Notes: generated from the sequence alone by a model not told the origin. 64,000 nucleotides of DNA from Alcanivorax quisquiliarum (GCF_023051175.1 NZ_JALKII010000005.1:124001-188000), one strand, 5' to 3'; shown: positions 37,397 through 47,329, numbered from the stretch's first letter. Made by a program: numbers and translations.

Positions 37397-38897
37397 TCCT
37401 GCTTCCCTGGCACGGCTGGACAGTGCCAGCCAGCTGCATGTCAGCCCGGCACCCGCGCAGGCCGACAGCCTGGCCATTGCGGAGAAAGTGCTGCTGGCGC
37501 CCGCTGATCTGACCGAAACAGCGCTCAACCGCCTGCTCGGGCGGGCCATGGCGCCCGGCGTGGATTACGCCGATCTGTATTTCCAGCACAGCCGCCACGA
37601 GGGCTGGGTGCTGGAGGATGGGGTGGTGCGTGATGCCAGCTATAACCTTGAGCGCGGCACCGGCGTGCGTGTGATCAGCGGCGAGCGCACCGGCTTTGCC
37701 TACAGCGACGAAATCGCCTTGCCGGCGCTGGATCGCGCCACCGGCGCTGCCCGGGCTATTGCCCGCAGCAACGGCGAAGGCACGGCGCCGGTACTGAGTG
37801 GTGTCGCCACCCCGGCGCTCTATGGCGCCTTTGATCCGCTGGGTGTGTGGCCAGCGCCGCGCAAGGTGGCGTTTCTGGAGCAGCTCGATCGGCTGGCGCG
37901 CAGCCTCGATCCGGCCATCACCGAGGTCACGGTGTCGCTCAATGCGGTGCACGATGTGATTCTGGTGGCGGCCACCGATGGCACGTTGGCCGCTGATGTG
38001 CGGCCGCTGGTGCGCCTGGGCGTGTCGGTGATTGCCGAGCGCAACGGGCGCCGCGAGCGAGGCTCGTCCGGCGGCGGTGGCCGGGTGGATTACGACTGGT
38101 TCGAGGCCGGCGGGCGTGCCGAAGGCTGGGTGCGCGATGCGGTGCGGCAGGCACTGGTGAATCTGGAAGCGCAACCGGCACCCGCCGGCACCATGCCGGT
38201 AGTGCTCGGCCCCGGCTGGCCGGGCGTGCTGTTGCACGAGGCGGTCGGACACGGGCTGGAGGGTGATTTCAATCGCAAAGGCACCTCCATGTTCGCGAAG
38301 ATGATGGGCCAGCAGGTCGCATCACCCCTGTGTACGGTGGTCGATGACGGCACCCTGGCCGGCCGCCGTGGCTCGCTCAATGTGGACGACGAAGGCACAC
38401 CGGCGGCTTGCACCACCTTGATCGAAAACGGCCGCCTGGTCGGCCATATGCAGGACAAGCTCAACGCACGCCTGACCGGCACCCGCCCCACCGGCAACGG
38501 CCGCCGTGAATCCTATGCGCATGTGACCATGCCGCGCATGACCAACACCTACATGCTGCCCGGCAAGGATGATCCCGCCGACATCGTGGCGTCATTGAAG
38601 CGTGGCATATATGCCGTGAATTTTGGCGGTGGACAGGTGGATATCACCTCCGGTCGATTTGTGTTCTCCACCAGCGAGGCGTATCTGGTGGAGAACGGGC
38701 GCATTGTCGCGCCGGTGCGCGGCGCTACGCTGATTGGCAGCGGCGCCGAGGTGATGCAGGCGATATCCATGGTCGGCAATGATCTGGCGCTGGATACCGG
38801 CATCGGTGTCTGCGGCAAGGAAGGGCAATCGGTGCCGGTCGGGGTGGGCCAGCCGACGCTGCGGGTGGATGCGCTGACCGTGGGTGGCACGGCCTGA
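37377..38897 (+). CDS. tldD: Metalloprotease subunit TldD
   Basis: A 506-aa protein with the HExxxH zinc motif [13 protein letters not shown] (His287, Glu288, His292) and the C-terminal barrel ([24 protein letters not shown]). With TldE (pmbA, 2.5 kb downstream) it forms a peptidase that degrades unfolded or small peptides such as CcdA and helps mature microcin B17 in E. coli. The start ATG 37377 lies within the preceding amidase gene and gives an N-terminus about 25 residues longer than usual; a later start is possible but no good ATG is seen. Confidence 0.95.
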   Translation: MTSVTIDPASLARLDSASQLHVSPAPAQADSLAIAEKVLLAPADLTETALNRLLGRAMAPGVDYADLYFQHSRHEGWVLEDGVVRDASYNLERGTGVRVISGERTGFAYSDEIALPALDRATGAARAIARSNGEGTAPVLSGVATPALYGAFDPLGVWPAPRKVAFLEQLDRLARSLDPAITEVTVSLNAVHDVILVAATDGTLAADVRPLVRLGVSVIAERNGRRERGSSGGGGRVDYDWFEAGGRAEGWVRDAVRQALVNLEAQPAPAGTMPVVLGPGWPGVLLHEAVGHGLEGDFNRKGTSMFAKMMGQQVASPLCTVVDDGTLAGRRGSLNVDDEGTPAACTTLIENGRLVGHMQDKLNARLTGTRPTGNGRRESYAHVTMPRMTNTYMLPGKDDPADIVASLKRGIYAVNFGGGQVDITSGRFVFSTSEAYLVENGRIVAPVRGATLIGSGAEVMQAISMVGNDLALDTGIGVCGKEGQSVPVGVGQPTLRVDALTVGGTA

Positions 38898-38936
38898 GCA
38901 AAGCGCTGCAAACAGGATTGAAGACGGGGGAGTACG

Positions 38937-39398
38937 ATGTCGAAGGTCAGGGAAGTGCTGGCGCGTATGCGGCTGTTTCAGGGCATGAGCGAAGAAGAAT
39001 TGCAGCATGTGGAAAAGCTGGTGTTCGTCAACCGCTTCAACAGTGGCGAGAGCGTGTGCAGCGAAGGGGATACCAGCGATTTCATGTGTTTTGTGGTGCG
39101 CGGCAAGCTGGCCATCAGCAAGCAGGGCCCGGAGGGCCATGATGTGGTGATCGCGCATTTGCGTGCCGGTGATTCGCTGGGCGAAATGGCGCTGGTGGAT
39201 CACGGGCCACGCTCGGCCTCTGTAAAGGCGGTGGAAGACAGCACACTGATCGTGCTGACACGCAAAGGCTTCGAGCAGTTGCGCAAGCGCTCGCCGGCGG
39301 CGGCGCATGTGGTGCTGGAGAATATTGCCCGTTTGCTCAGTGCCAATTTACGGCGCACCTCGGCGCAGCTGACGCAATACATGTTGCCGTTGGGTTGA
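38937..39398 (+). CDS. Single-domain cyclic-nucleotide-binding protein
   Basis: A 153-aa protein consisting of one Crp-type cNMP-binding domain (about residues 12-120) and a short helical tail, with no HTH. The phosphate-binding cassette is intact (LGEMALVDHGPRSASV, with Glu83 and Arg92), so it should bind cAMP or a related nucleotide. ATG 38937 follows GGGGGAG. It lies 39 bp behind tldD and ahead of a LuxR-type gene. I do not know this gene in this place in relatives. Confidence 0.85.
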   Translation: MSKVREVLARMRLFQGMSEEELQHVEKLVFVNRFNSGESVCSEGDTSDFMCFVVRGKLAISKQGPEGHDVVIAHLRAGDSLGEMALVDHGPRSASVKAVEDSTLIVLTRKGFEQLRKRSPAAAHVVLENIARLLSANLRRTSAQLTQYMLPLG

Positions 39399-39555
39399 GG
39401 GCATAAGCCTGCCGTGCTAGCAGCTTCCGACGCGCGTGATCAACCCTCTCCTGGGGGTTGCCGGCAGGCAAAGTGCTACCGTCGCAGGAAGCGTTGTGAT
39501 ATACCGCACAACAAGAACAAAGCGGCCAGCAAAGCGGGCAGGGGGCAGGCGGAGC

Positions 39556-40701
39556 ATGGTGCAGGAACAGCATCTTATCGGGGATATCTACGACGCAGCG
39601 ATCAACAGCCAATTATGGCCCCAGGTTACGGCGGGCCTGGCTGATGTCTGCGGCGGCGAGAAAATCATGCTCGCCGTGACGGACGTACTGCAACCCGGCA
39701 GCAATTTCCAGTTCACCCACAATATTTCGCCAGATGACATTGCCGTGTGGCGTCAACAGGGGTTTGATGCGCTTGAAGTGGAACTGCATGAGCGCTGGAT
39801 GGCCAACGTGGCGCCCGGCGAGCCTTCATCCAGCGACGAATTCTTTGGCGGGCCAGACGGCTTTCGCGCGGCCGCCGGCCCGTTTTATGACATGCTCTAC
39901 GAGCGTGGTATTCGCCGCCAGTTAATCGTGATGTTCGACAAGGGCCACTATCGTCTGGCCGGCGTTGGGCTGAACAACTACGAGCCGTTTCCCGCACACA
40001 GTGCGGCCATGCTCAAGCGGCTCTCACCGCATCTGAGCCGGGCGGTGGAAATCCACCGGCAACTGGTGCGCGTCAGAAGTGAAAACGAGCATCTTTACCA
40101 GATGCTCGATCTGCTCGGCACCGGCGTCGTGTTGGTTGATCGGGCTGAACGCATCCGTTATGCGAACCCCGTGGCCCGCCAGCAATTGCAGCAGCATGGC
40201 GGCATCAGTGTGCGCAACGAAGGGCTGCTGCCGCATGATCTGGGGCTGGCGCGGCGTTTGCAGGAGCTGGTGCGCAGCGCCATCCGTGCCAGCCAGCGCG
40301 ATAATACGCCGGTGGCCGGCGGCGTGCTGGGGATACCTGCCACCGCCGATGGCCAAGCCCTCACGCTGAGCGTAGTGCCGCTCTCCACGCTCGCCGCCTA
40401 TCGGGACCTGAGCCACGATCAGATTGCTGCGGCGCTGTTCATCAGCCAGGCACACGGCGAGCATCACTTGCCGCTGGCCGCGCTTCAGGAGCTGTATCGC
40501 TTGACGCCCAGAGAAGCGCAGGCGTGCCAGGCATTCGTCAATAGCGCAGATCTGGAAAGTGTTGCGGCGGAGCTGGGCGTGCAGTTGAGTACTGTGCGCA
40601 GCATGATGAAGGTCATCTATCAGAAGACCGGCCAGGATTCTCAGGCTGGCCTGATGCGTATGCTGATGGAAGCCCGGCTGGACTTCCGGCATTTCGGGTA
40701 A
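39556..40701 (+). CDS. LuxR-type HTH transcriptional regulator with N-terminal sensor region
   Basis: A 381-aa protein. The last about 65 residues form a LuxR/GerE helix-turn-helix (LTPREAQACQAFVNSADLESVAAELGV... TVRSMMKVIYQKTGQ). The N-terminal 300 residues have no receiver domain; around residue 180-210 (LGTGVVLVDRAERIRYANPVARQ) there is a PAS-like segment. The start ATG 39556 has GGCGGAG upstream; the 40 earlier codons are not convincing. The 157-bp gap upstream contains several inverted repeats. The target genes are unknown; the neighbours are a cNMP-binding protein and the tldD/pmbA protease genes. Confidence 0.82.
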   Translation: MVQEQHLIGDIYDAAINSQLWPQVTAGLADVCGGEKIMLAVTDVLQPGSNFQFTHNISPDDIAVWRQQGFDALEVELHERWMANVAPGEPSSSDEFFGGPDGFRAAAGPFYDMLYERGIRRQLIVMFDKGHYRLAGVGLNNYEPFPAHSAAMLKRLSPHLSRAVEIHRQLVRVRSENEHLYQMLDLLGTGVVLVDRAERIRYANPVARQQLQQHGGISVRNEGLLPHDLGLARRLQELVRSAIRASQRDNTPVAGGVLGIPATADGQALTLSVVPLSTLAAYRDLSHDQIAAALFISQAHGEHHLPLAALQELYRLTPREAQACQAFVNSADLESVAAELGVQLSTVRSMMKVIYQKTGQDSQAGLMRMLMEARLDFRHFG

Positions 40702-40817
40702 TCACCTTCCCCGGTTGCCTTCGCATGGCGGCAGCGATGCGTTTGCAGTGATGCTGGAGAGCGAGCCTCAACAAAGGGGCCGTTTCTGGCAAGGCGCTGC
40801 CAGCGCACCAGTGCTGC

Positions 40818-41357
40818 TCAATACAGCGGCGCGTGGCGTTCCAGCTCGTTCAGATAGTCGTAGAACTTGCGTCGCTCGCGGCGGAATTTGTCTTTCGTGA
40901 CGTCATCCGGGATCACCCCCTCCGGCGCCCGGCTGGCGAGGTAGTTACGCAGCAGGTTACGCAGGTGTTGGCGTTCGGCATCGGGATAAAACGAGATGAT
41001 TTCATTGATCACCGGCTGAGCGGCACGGGTGTCGGCGCAGCCATCCAGCCGCTCCATCCAGTCCAGCAGCCGTTTGTGGCGCAGCGGATCGGTCAGCGCT
41101 GCCAGCGCCTGTTCGATCTCGTCGCCGTTGGTGCCGCGCATCAGTTTGCCGATATATTGCGCCTGCCGCCGCCGTGCTTCATGCGAGGTGATGCGGCGGC
41201 TTTCTTCGATGCCGTGCAACAACGCATCGTTCAAAGGCAGCCGGGCCAGATCTGCCGGCTTCAGGTTCATCAATTGTTCGCCGATATCCTGCAGCGCATC
41301 GACTTCTCGTTTGCGCGCTGATTTGCTGGGCAGGAGGTCGTCGCTATACTCATCCAT
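40818..41357 (-). CDS. yjgA: Ribosome biogenesis factor DarP (YjgA)
   Basis: About 179 aa, small, charged and helical, with the YjgA pattern PSKSARKREVDALQDIGEQLMNL and RRRQAQYIGKLMR. It binds late 50S precursors and helps mature the peptidyl transferase centre. Three consecutive ATG codons (41363, 41360, 41357) follow GGCGGAAG. I chose the last for spacing, but the first is equally possible. It is divergent from pmbA with only 62 bp between, the usual neighbourhood. Confidence 0.92.
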   Translation of the reverse strand: MDEYSDDLLPSKSARKREVDALQDIGEQLMNLKPADLARLPLNDALLHGIEESRRITSHEARRRQAQYIGKLMRGTNGDEIEQALAALTDPLRHKRLLDWMERLDGCADTRAAQPVINEIISFYPDAERQHLRNLLRNYLASRAPEGVIPDDVTKDKFRRERRKFYDYLNELERHAPLY

Positions 41358-41419
41358 CATCATCTTCCGCCGTGGCCGCTGGCCACCTTCATACACGACC
41401 CGCGAATGATAACTGACCT

Positions 41420-42781
41420 ATGAATGAAATGTCCGCTGTCCCGACTCTGAATGCGCCCACGCCCCAGGCGCTTGATGCACTGCGCGAGCGTGCTCACAAC
41501 GTGCTGGAAGAAGCGCGCCGGCAAGGTGCAACAGCGGCAGAGGTGGGCATCAGCGCTGGCAACGGGTTGTCCGTGACGGTGCGCATGGGCGAAATCGAAA
41601 CGCTTGAATTCCATAATGATCGGGCGCTGTCAGTGGTAGTTTTTATCGGCCAGCGCAAGGGCGCAGCCAGCAGCAGCGACGATTCCGAAGGCAGCGTGCG
41701 TGAAACCGTTGCTGCGGCCCTGGCGATCGCGCAACAGACCGGAGAAGACGCCCACAGCGGGCTGGCCGAGCCCGAGCTGCTGGCCAGCGACGTGCCCGAT
41801 CTTGATCTCTGCCACCCCTGGGCCATCACGCCGGCGGAAGCCATCGCACAGGCGCAGGCGTGCGAGGCCGCCGGGCGTGCCGACCCGCGTATCGTCAACT
41901 CGGAAGGGGCCACAGTATCAAGCTCCGTGAGCGTTCGCGTATACGCCAACAGCAACGGTTTTGTCGGTGCCTATGCCGGCTCTCAGCACAGCCGCTCGTG
42001 CGTGCTGGTGGCCGAGCACGAAGGCGCCATGCAGCGTGATTACTGGTACGACAGCCAGCGTGAGGCAGCGCAATTGACAGCCCCGGAGGTAATTGGTGAG
42101 CGCGCCGCACAGCGTACGCTGGCGCGGCTCGGAGCGCAGCGCCCGGCCACCGGTGAAAGCCCGCTGCTGTTTGCGCCGGAAGTAGCACGCGGTCTGCTCG
42201 GACATTTTGTTTCGGCCATCAGCGGCGGGGCCCTTTATCGCAATGCATCCTTCCTGCGTGACCGGCTTAACAGCCAGGTGTTCCCCGAATGGGTCACTAT
42301 CTCCGAATTGCCGCGCCTGCTCCGGGGAGCCGCTTCAGCGCCCTTCGACAGTGATGGCATTGCCACACGGGATCAGGACTTTGTGCGCGATGGCGTGCTG
42401 GTGAGCTACGCGCTGGGATTGTACGCGGCGCGCCGGCTGGGGCTGGCGCCCACCGGCAACGGCGGCGGCGTGCGAAACCTGCGTATCACCCATGGCGAAG
42501 AAGATCAGGCAGCACTGTGCCGGCGCATGGGTAACGGCATATTGATTACCGAGGTGATGGGGCAAGGGGTAAACCTCGTCACCGGAGATTATTCACGTGG
42601 CGCCTCGGGCTTCCGGGTGGAAGACGGCGAAATCACGGCGCCACTGGAGGAGTTCACCATTGCAGGCCATCTCGGCGAGATGTTTGCCTCACTGGTAGCA
42701 GCGGGGAGCGATATCGACCAGCGCGGGCATATCCATTGCGGCAGTCTGTTGCTGGCACCGATGAAAATCGCGGGGATCTGA
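41420..42781 (+). CDS. pmbA: Metalloprotease subunit TldE (PmbA)
   Basis: A 453-aa partner of TldD. It shares the TldD/PmbA fold (VYANSNGFVGAYAGSQHS, PTGNGGGVRNLRI, TITAPLEEFTIAGHLGEM-type C-terminus) but lacks the HExxxH zinc motif, as expected for TldE. The heterodimer forms the peptidase chamber. The start ATG is at 41420; a second ATG at 41429 is possible. It is divergent from yjgA and followed after 46 bp by a membrane protein gene on the same strand. Confidence 0.95.
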   Translation: MNEMSAVPTLNAPTPQALDALRERAHNVLEEARRQGATAAEVGISAGNGLSVTVRMGEIETLEFHNDRALSVVVFIGQRKGAASSSDDSEGSVRETVAAALAIAQQTGEDAHSGLAEPELLASDVPDLDLCHPWAITPAEAIAQAQACEAAGRADPRIVNSEGATVSSSVSVRVYANSNGFVGAYAGSQHSRSCVLVAEHEGAMQRDYWYDSQREAAQLTAPEVIGERAAQRTLARLGAQRPATGESPLLFAPEVARGLLGHFVSAISGGALYRNASFLRDRLNSQVFPEWVTISELPRLLRGAASAPFDSDGIATRDQDFVRDGVLVSYALGLYAARRLGLAPTGNGGGVRNLRITHGEEDQAALCRRMGNGILITEVMGQGVNLVTGDYSRGASGFRVEDGEITAPLEEFTIAGHLGEMFASLVAAGSDIDQRGHIHCGSLLLAPMKIAGI

Positions 42782-42827
42782 ATAGTCAGGCAGTGGAGCC
42801 TGTCACCACCATAAAAATGGAGCATGT

Positions 42828-43619
42828 ATGACTAACCCTTACCAGCAGCCGTCGGCCGATCTCCGGCCCGATCACGCGCCTCAGGGCGTTCTGACGGTCA
42901 ATTCGCCACGGGCGCGGGATATCGGTGCCGGCTGGCGCTGGTTCACCGATGCCTGGCGTGTTTTCAAAAGCGCCTGGGGCACGATTTTGCTGACGCTGCT
43001 TGTCGCCTGGCTGCTGTCCATGGCGGTGCAGTTCATTCCGCTGCTGGGTTTGTTGCTGCCGGTGTTGCTGGCGCCGTTCCTGTCAGCCGGGCTGGTGAGT
43101 GTGCTGTACAAGGCGGATGAACAGCGCCATCCGTCCGTGGGGGATCTGTTTGCCCCGTTCAGCACCCATTTTACGCCGTTGCTGGCGCTGGGCGGATTGT
43201 ATCTGCTGATGATCATTGCCGTCATGGTGGCGGCCGGGCTGCTGGGCATGGTGATGCTCGGGGGCACCTTCGGCCTGCTGATGAACCCGGAAACAATGGG
43301 GCAGCTGGATAGCGTCAATTGGCAGCCAATGATCCTCTGGGCGCTGATCGTCGTCGCCCTGTTCATCCCGGTAATAGCCGCTTACTGGTTTGCGCCGGCG
43401 CTGGTGCTGCTTGGCGGGCAACGCCCCGTTGAAGCCCTGCAAGCGAGCCTGTCAGGTTGCCTGAAGAATATCCTGCCGATGCTGTGGTACACCATCATCA
43501 CGATAGTGCTGCTGGCGCTGGCGATGATTCCGTTCGGGCTGGGGCTGCTGGTGGTGCTGCCTGTGCTGGCGGTGACCTATTACAGCTCGTTCCGCGATAT
43601 TTATACTGATACGTTGTGA
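42828..43619 (+). CDS. BPSS1780-family membrane protein
   Basis: A 263-aa inner-membrane protein with about six hydrophobic segments after a cytosolic N-terminus (residues 1-45, ending GWRWFTDAWRVFKSAWGT). The repeated pattern of this N-terminus and the FAPALVLLGGQRPVEALQASLSGCLKNILP segment match the uncharacterised BPSS1780 family. Function is unknown. It probably shares the pmbA transcript and ends at a strong GC hairpin. Confidence 0.82.
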   Translation: MTNPYQQPSADLRPDHAPQGVLTVNSPRARDIGAGWRWFTDAWRVFKSAWGTILLTLLVAWLLSMAVQFIPLLGLLLPVLLAPFLSAGLVSVLYKADEQRHPSVGDLFAPFSTHFTPLLALGGLYLLMIIAVMVAAGLLGMVMLGGTFGLLMNPETMGQLDSVNWQPMILWALIVVALFIPVIAAYWFAPALVLLGGQRPVEALQASLSGCLKNILPMLWYTIITIVLLALAMIPFGLGLLVVLPVLAVTYYSSFRDIYTDTL

Positions 43620-43625
43620 TTCGTC

Positions 43626-43648
43626 GCGCCGGGGCCTGGCCCCGGCGC
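43626..43648. terminator. Hairpin between convergent BPSS1780-family gene and ptsO
   Basis: A perfect 9-bp stem (GCGCCGGGG / CCCCGGCGC) with a 5-nt loop starts 6 nt after the stop codon. Its T tract is weak (CCTGTTCG). The 10-bp palindrome CGAACGTTCG lies just behind. Confidence 0.6.
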
Positions 43649-43727
43649 CCTGTTCGAACGTTCGGTTTGACTGTTCTGATTGACTGCTCAGCCTTGCGCT
43701 GTCACCCGGAGAAAATGGCCGGGAGCG

Positions 43728-44039
43728 TTACGGCGTTTCGTCAAAGTGGCGCTGAAACAGCGCCACCAATTCATCAAGGGCTTCCTGCGCGTGCTCGCCG
43801 CTGATGCTGCAATGCAGCACTGTGCCCTGAGTCGCCGCCAGCATCAGCAGGCCCATGATGCTTTTGGCATCCACTTCTCGCTCACCGCAACGCACGCGAA
43901 TACTGGCATCAAAGCGGGAGGCCACGCTGACTACTTTGGCCGCCGCGCGTGCGTGCAGGCCGAGGCGATTGCTCACCGTCAGCTCTGCATGCAGTGTGGC
44001 GGGCGCATCGGCCCCCGGTGACGTGCGCTGGTCGGTCAT
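43728..44039 (-). CDS. ptsO: Phosphocarrier protein NPr of the nitrogen PTS
   Basis: A 103-aa HPr-like protein. His29 in NRLGLHARAAAK is the phosphorylated residue and Ser60 in AKSIMGLLML the regulatory-site serine. It passes phosphate from EI-Ntr to PtsN. ATG 44039 overlaps the rapZ stop by 4 nt. It is the last gene of rpoN-hpf-ptsN-rapZ-ptsO. EI-Ntr (ptsP) is not in the window. Confidence 0.94.
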   Translation of the reverse strand: MTDQRTSPGADAPATLHAELTVSNRLGLHARAAAKVVSVASRFDASIRVRCGEREVDAKSIMGLLMLAATQGTVLHCSISGEHAQEALDELVALFQRHFDETP

Positions 44040-44887
44040 TCGAGTTGCAGATGGCGGATCTGTGCCGGCCAGCCGGCGCGGTTCAGGCGCTCGGCCAGGC
44101 ATTCCACCAGATAGACCGAGCGATGCTGGCCGCCGGTGCAGCCTATCGCCACGGTCATGTAGCTGCGGTCGTTGGCTTCATAGCGCGGCAGCCAGTGCAG
44201 CAGCCACTGCTCCATGTCGTCCAGCAGCCGGGCGCTATCCGGCTGCCTGGAAAGAAAATCGATGATCGGCTGCTGGCGGCCATCAAACGGGCGTAGCGCA
44301 GGATCCCAATGGGGGTTGGGCAACATGCGCGCATCGAACACCAGGTCGGCATCCGCCGGCACGCCATTCTTGAAACCGAAGGATTCCAGCAGCAGCGACA
44401 TGCGGCCGTCCCGCTGCGCCACACGCATGCGGATCAGATTGCGCAGGCTGTGAGGGTCGAGGTGGTTGGTATCCACCAGCAGATCGGCGGCTCCCTGAAT
44501 GCTCGCCAGCAACGTGCCTTCATGTTCGATGGCCTCGGCCAGCGACATGTTCTGATCGCTCAGCGGGTGGCGGCGCCGGGTGGCGCTGAAGCGGTTGAGC
44601 AGGGTTTCGTGTGGCGCATCCAGATAGATCACTTCGCAATCGACGCCCTGCTCCTTTACCTGGGCGAGGATATCGCTGAAGCAGGGCAGCTGGCTGCGCA
44701 GGTTGCGCGCATCAATACCCACGGCGACGCGTTTGATGTCGTGAGTTTCTTCACGCAGCTGCGTCGCCAGCGTGGGCAGCAGGCCAAGCGGCAGGTTGTC
44801 GACGCAGTAAAAGCCCAGGTCTTCGAGAGCCTGAAGGGCGGTGGTCTTGCCCGAACCGGAGCGGCCGCTGAGAATCAGCAGTTTCAT
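44036..44887 (-). CDS. rapZ: RNase adapter protein RapZ
   Basis: A 283-aa protein. It has a P-loop near the N-terminus (ILSGRSGSGKTTAL), the LEDLGFYCVDNLP segment and a C-terminal domain (AIGCTGGQHRSVYLVE) that binds RNA and glucosamine-6-phosphate. In enterobacteria RapZ guides RNase E to the GlmZ sRNA. In organisms without GlmZ its target is unknown, and no GlmZ-like RNA was recognised here. Confidence 0.95.
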   Translation of the reverse strand: MKLLILSGRSGSGKTTALQALEDLGFYCVDNLPLGLLPTLATQLREETHDIKRVAVGIDARNLRSQLPCFSDILAQVKEQGVDCEVIYLDAPHETLLNRFSATRRRHPLSDQNMSLAEAIEHEGTLLASIQGAADLLVDTNHLDPHSLRNLIRMRVAQRDGRMSLLLESFGFKNGVPADADLVFDARMLPNPHWDPALRPFDGRQQPIIDFLSRQPDSARLLDDMEQWLLHWLPRYEANDRSYMTVAIGCTGGQHRSVYLVECLAERLNRAGWPAQIRHLQLE

Positions 44888-44942
44888 TCAGCAGTCTCCC
44901 GTGCGCTGCCAGGGTGGCAGACATTGAAAAATCGGTGCCGGC

Positions 44943-45419
44943 TCAGCAAGTGGCCAGATCCAGTTCCGCCTCGGAATCCACGGCGGCGTGATACAGGGTT
45001 TCGTCGTCGCTGGCGGCACGCAGACCATCGCGAAAACTTTGCTGGCTGAACAGCGCAGCCAGATGGCTGAGCGTTTTCAGGTGTTGCTCCGGGTTCTCCT
45101 CTGGCACCAGCAGCACAAATACCAGGTCCACCGGCCGTGAGTCCACGGCATCGAAATCGATGGGGGCATCCAGGCTGATCAGTATGCCCATCGGTTGCTG
45201 GCAGCCGGGCAGGCGGCAATGGGGAATGGCGATGCCTTCCCCAATGCCGGTGCTGCCCAGGCGCTCACGGGCGATCAGTGCTTCAAAAACCTGTTGTTCG
45301 TTCAGCTCCGGCCTGCACTGGGCCGCCAGTTGTGCGACCTGATCCAGCAGGCGTTTCTTGCTGGCTCCGTGCAGGTGATGGTGGGTTCTTTCCGGACTGA
45401 GTAATTCCCGTACACGCAT
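44943..45419 (-). CDS. ptsN: Nitrogen PTS EIIA component
   Basis: A 158-aa PTS EIIA type-2 domain protein. His67 in GIAIPHCRLP is the phosphorylation site. PtsN links nitrogen, carbon and potassium control in concert with sigma-54. The start is placed at ATG 45419 (MRVRELLSPERTHHHLHGASKKRLL), six codons inside the open frame, because this matches the family N-terminus. It lies between hpf and rapZ. Confidence 0.94.
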   Translation of the reverse strand: MRVRELLSPERTHHHLHGASKKRLLDQVAQLAAQCRPELNEQQVFEALIARERLGSTGIGEGIAIPHCRLPGCQQPMGILISLDAPIDFDAVDSRPVDLVFVLLVPEENPEQHLKTLSHLAALFSQQSFRDGLRAASDDETLYHAAVDSEAELDLATC

Positions 45420-45443
45420 GATGCTGCCTGAAGTCAAAGAGGG

Positions 45444-45743
45444 CTAGTGGCCCTGATTACGATTGATCGACTTTTCCTTGTGCTTGAGGATCTGCCGGTC
45501 GAGTTTGTCGGTCAGCATGTCGATGGCCGCGTACATGTCATTGGCCTCTGCGGTGGCAAACACCTCGCCGCCGGCAATGCGCACCACCGATTCGGCCTTG
45601 TGAGTTTTGGGCTCCGGCGAGAGGATCACCTGAATGCTGGTAATATGGTCAAAGTGGCGCTCCAGGCGGACAAACTTGTCGTTAACATATTCCCGCAGGG
45701 CATCGGTAATTTCCAGGTGATGGCCGCTGATATTGATCTGCAT
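45444..45743 (-). CDS. hpf: Ribosome hibernation promoting factor, short form
   Basis: A 99-aa HPF/RaiA-family protein (MQINISGHHLEITDALREYV ... AANDMYAAIDMLTDKLDRQILKHKEK pattern). The short form binds the decoding centre of the 30S subunit and helps form inactive 100S ribosomes in stationary phase. It sits right behind rpoN, as in most gammaproteobacteria. The start is at ATG 45743. Confidence 0.94.
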   Translation of the reverse strand: MQINISGHHLEITDALREYVNDKFVRLERHFDHITSIQVILSPEPKTHKAESVVRIAGGEVFATAEANDMYAAIDMLTDKLDRQILKHKEKSINRNQGH

Positions 45744-45835
45744 GGGCTGACTCCTGTACATGCTGTGTGATCCGGCTTCCAGCGGGGCTGCCGTGGTGCC
45801 TGCCGCAACCTGCCAGGGGCATGGCTGCTGGCAAG

Positions 45836-47329
45836 CTAAAGCAGCCGCTTGCGTTCGCTGGACGCCGGAATTTTCATCGCCTCCCGATACTTGGCGACTG
45901 TGCGTCGTGCCACCTGTATCCCCTGATCATTGAGCAGGCTGGCGAGCCGGCTGTCACTGAGCGGCTTGCGCGGATTCTCGGCAGCAATCAGCTTCTTAAT
46001 AATGGCACGAATAGCAGTGCTTGAACATTCACCGCCGCCGTCGGTGCCGACGTGGCTGGAAAAGAAGAACTTCAATTCGAACATGCCGCGTGGCGTGAAC
46101 ATGAATTTCTGATTTGTGACGCGTGAAATCGTCGATTCATGCATTTCCACGGCGCTGGCGATATCTGCGAGCACCAGTGGTTTCATCGCTTCTGCGCCGT
46201 ATTCGAAGAAATCGCGCTGCACCTCGACGATGCGAGTGGCGACTTTCAGCAGCGTTTCGTTGCGGCTTTGCAGGCTCTTGAGAAACCAGCGCGCTTCCTG
46301 CACTTGTGTGCGCAGATACTGGTTGTCATCCTCGCGCCGGGCATGCCCGGCCAGGCTTTCGTAGTGGCGATTCAATCTTACTTTCGGCAACGCATCGACG
46401 TTGAGCTCCACCAGCCAGCGCTGGCCGCGCCGGCGCACGATCACATCCGGCACGATGTAATCCGGCTCGACGTTGCCAATCTGGTCGGCCGGGCTGGGTG
46501 TGAGAGTACGCAACAGTTGCAGCGCAGCCACCAGTCCTTCTTCGTTGACGCCCAGCTGGCGGCGCAGGGCAGGCAGCTCTCGTGCCTCCAGTAACGGCAG
46601 GTGGGCGGTCAGCGCCAGCGCCTCGTCGCGCCAGGGGGTGGCGGCGGGCAGCTGGCGGAGCTGGATCGCCAGGCATTCGGCAAGATCGCGGGCGGCGACA
46701 CCGGGCGGATCGAAATGCTGCACCCGGCGCAGCACGGCTAGCACCTCGTCTTCCTCGGGAAAGTCGTCGGGCAAGCCGTCTTCGGGCAAGCTTTCCTCGG
46801 ACAAGTGTTCATCCGGACGGTATTCGCCGAGCAGCTGTCGGGTGGCAGCGGCAATATCGGCCAGGCTCGAGGTCAGATAACCCCGTTGATCGAGGGCGTC
46901 GATGATGGCGTAGGCAATGGCCCGGTCGGCGTCCGTCATCACGGCGAGATTGAGTTGCCAGAGCAAGTGTTCGCTGAGGCTCTCGGTGCTGGCGGTGCGT
47001 TCTTCCCAGGGATCGTATTCGTCGTTGCTGGCACCTGCGCCGGGGGATTCGGTGTAGACGTCGTCCCATTCGGTGTCCACGCCGCTGTCCAGTTCCGCCA
47101 GCGTCTCGGGAGCGTCACCGGTGACTTCGGCCAGCTCGGCGTCGTCATCATCCGGGAGCTGATCTTCCAGGCCGCCATCTTCCAGTTCCAGCAAGGGATT
47201 GCTTTCCACCGCTTGCTGTATTTCCTGGCGCAGATCAAGCGTCGATAACTGCAGTAGCCTGATGGCCTGTTGCAACTGCGGTGTCATTGTCAGCTGTTGG
47301 CCAAGTTGTAGCTGTAGCCCTGGCTTCAT
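45836..47329 (-). CDS. rpoN: RNA polymerase sigma-54 factor
   Basis: A 497-aa protein with a Gln/Leu-rich region I ([27 protein letters not shown]), a long acidic region II (about residues 50-120) and a core-binding domain. The C-terminal HTH is followed by the RpoN box [10 protein letters not shown]. It directs transcription from -24/-12 promoters with enhancer-binding activators. The normal upstream neighbour lptB is separated here by a 498-bp gap, so rpoN probably has its own promoter. Confidence 0.97.
   Translation of the reverse strand: MKPGLQLQLGQQLTMTPQLQQAIRLLQLSTLDLRQEIQQAVESNPLLELEDGGLEDQLPDDDDAELAEVTGDAPETLAELDSGVDTEWDDVYTESPGAGASNDEYDPWEERTASTESLSEHLLWQLNLAVMTDADRAIAYAIIDALDQRGYLTSSLADIAAATRQLLGEYRPDEHLSEESLPEDGLPDDFPEEDEVLAVLRRVQHFDPPGVAARDLAECLAIQLRQLPAATPWRDEALALTAHLPLLEARELPALRRQLGVNEEGLVAALQLLRTLTPSPADQIGNVEPDYIVPDVIVRRRGQRWLVELNVDALPKVRLNRHYESLAGHARREDDNQYLRTQVQEARWFLKSLQSRNETLLKVATRIVEVQRDFFEYGAEAMKPLVLADIASAVEMHESTISRVTNQKFMFTPRGMFELKFFFSSHVGTDGGGECSSTAIRAIIKKLIAAENPRKPLSDSRLASLLNDQGIQVARRTVAKYREAMKIPASSERKRLL

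Noticed and set aside
38885-38900. Possible sigma-54 promoter (TGGCAC) before the cNMP-binding gene
   Set aside because: The required GC at -12 with correct spacing is missing (TGGCACGGCCTGAGC), and the site lies in the tldD stop region.
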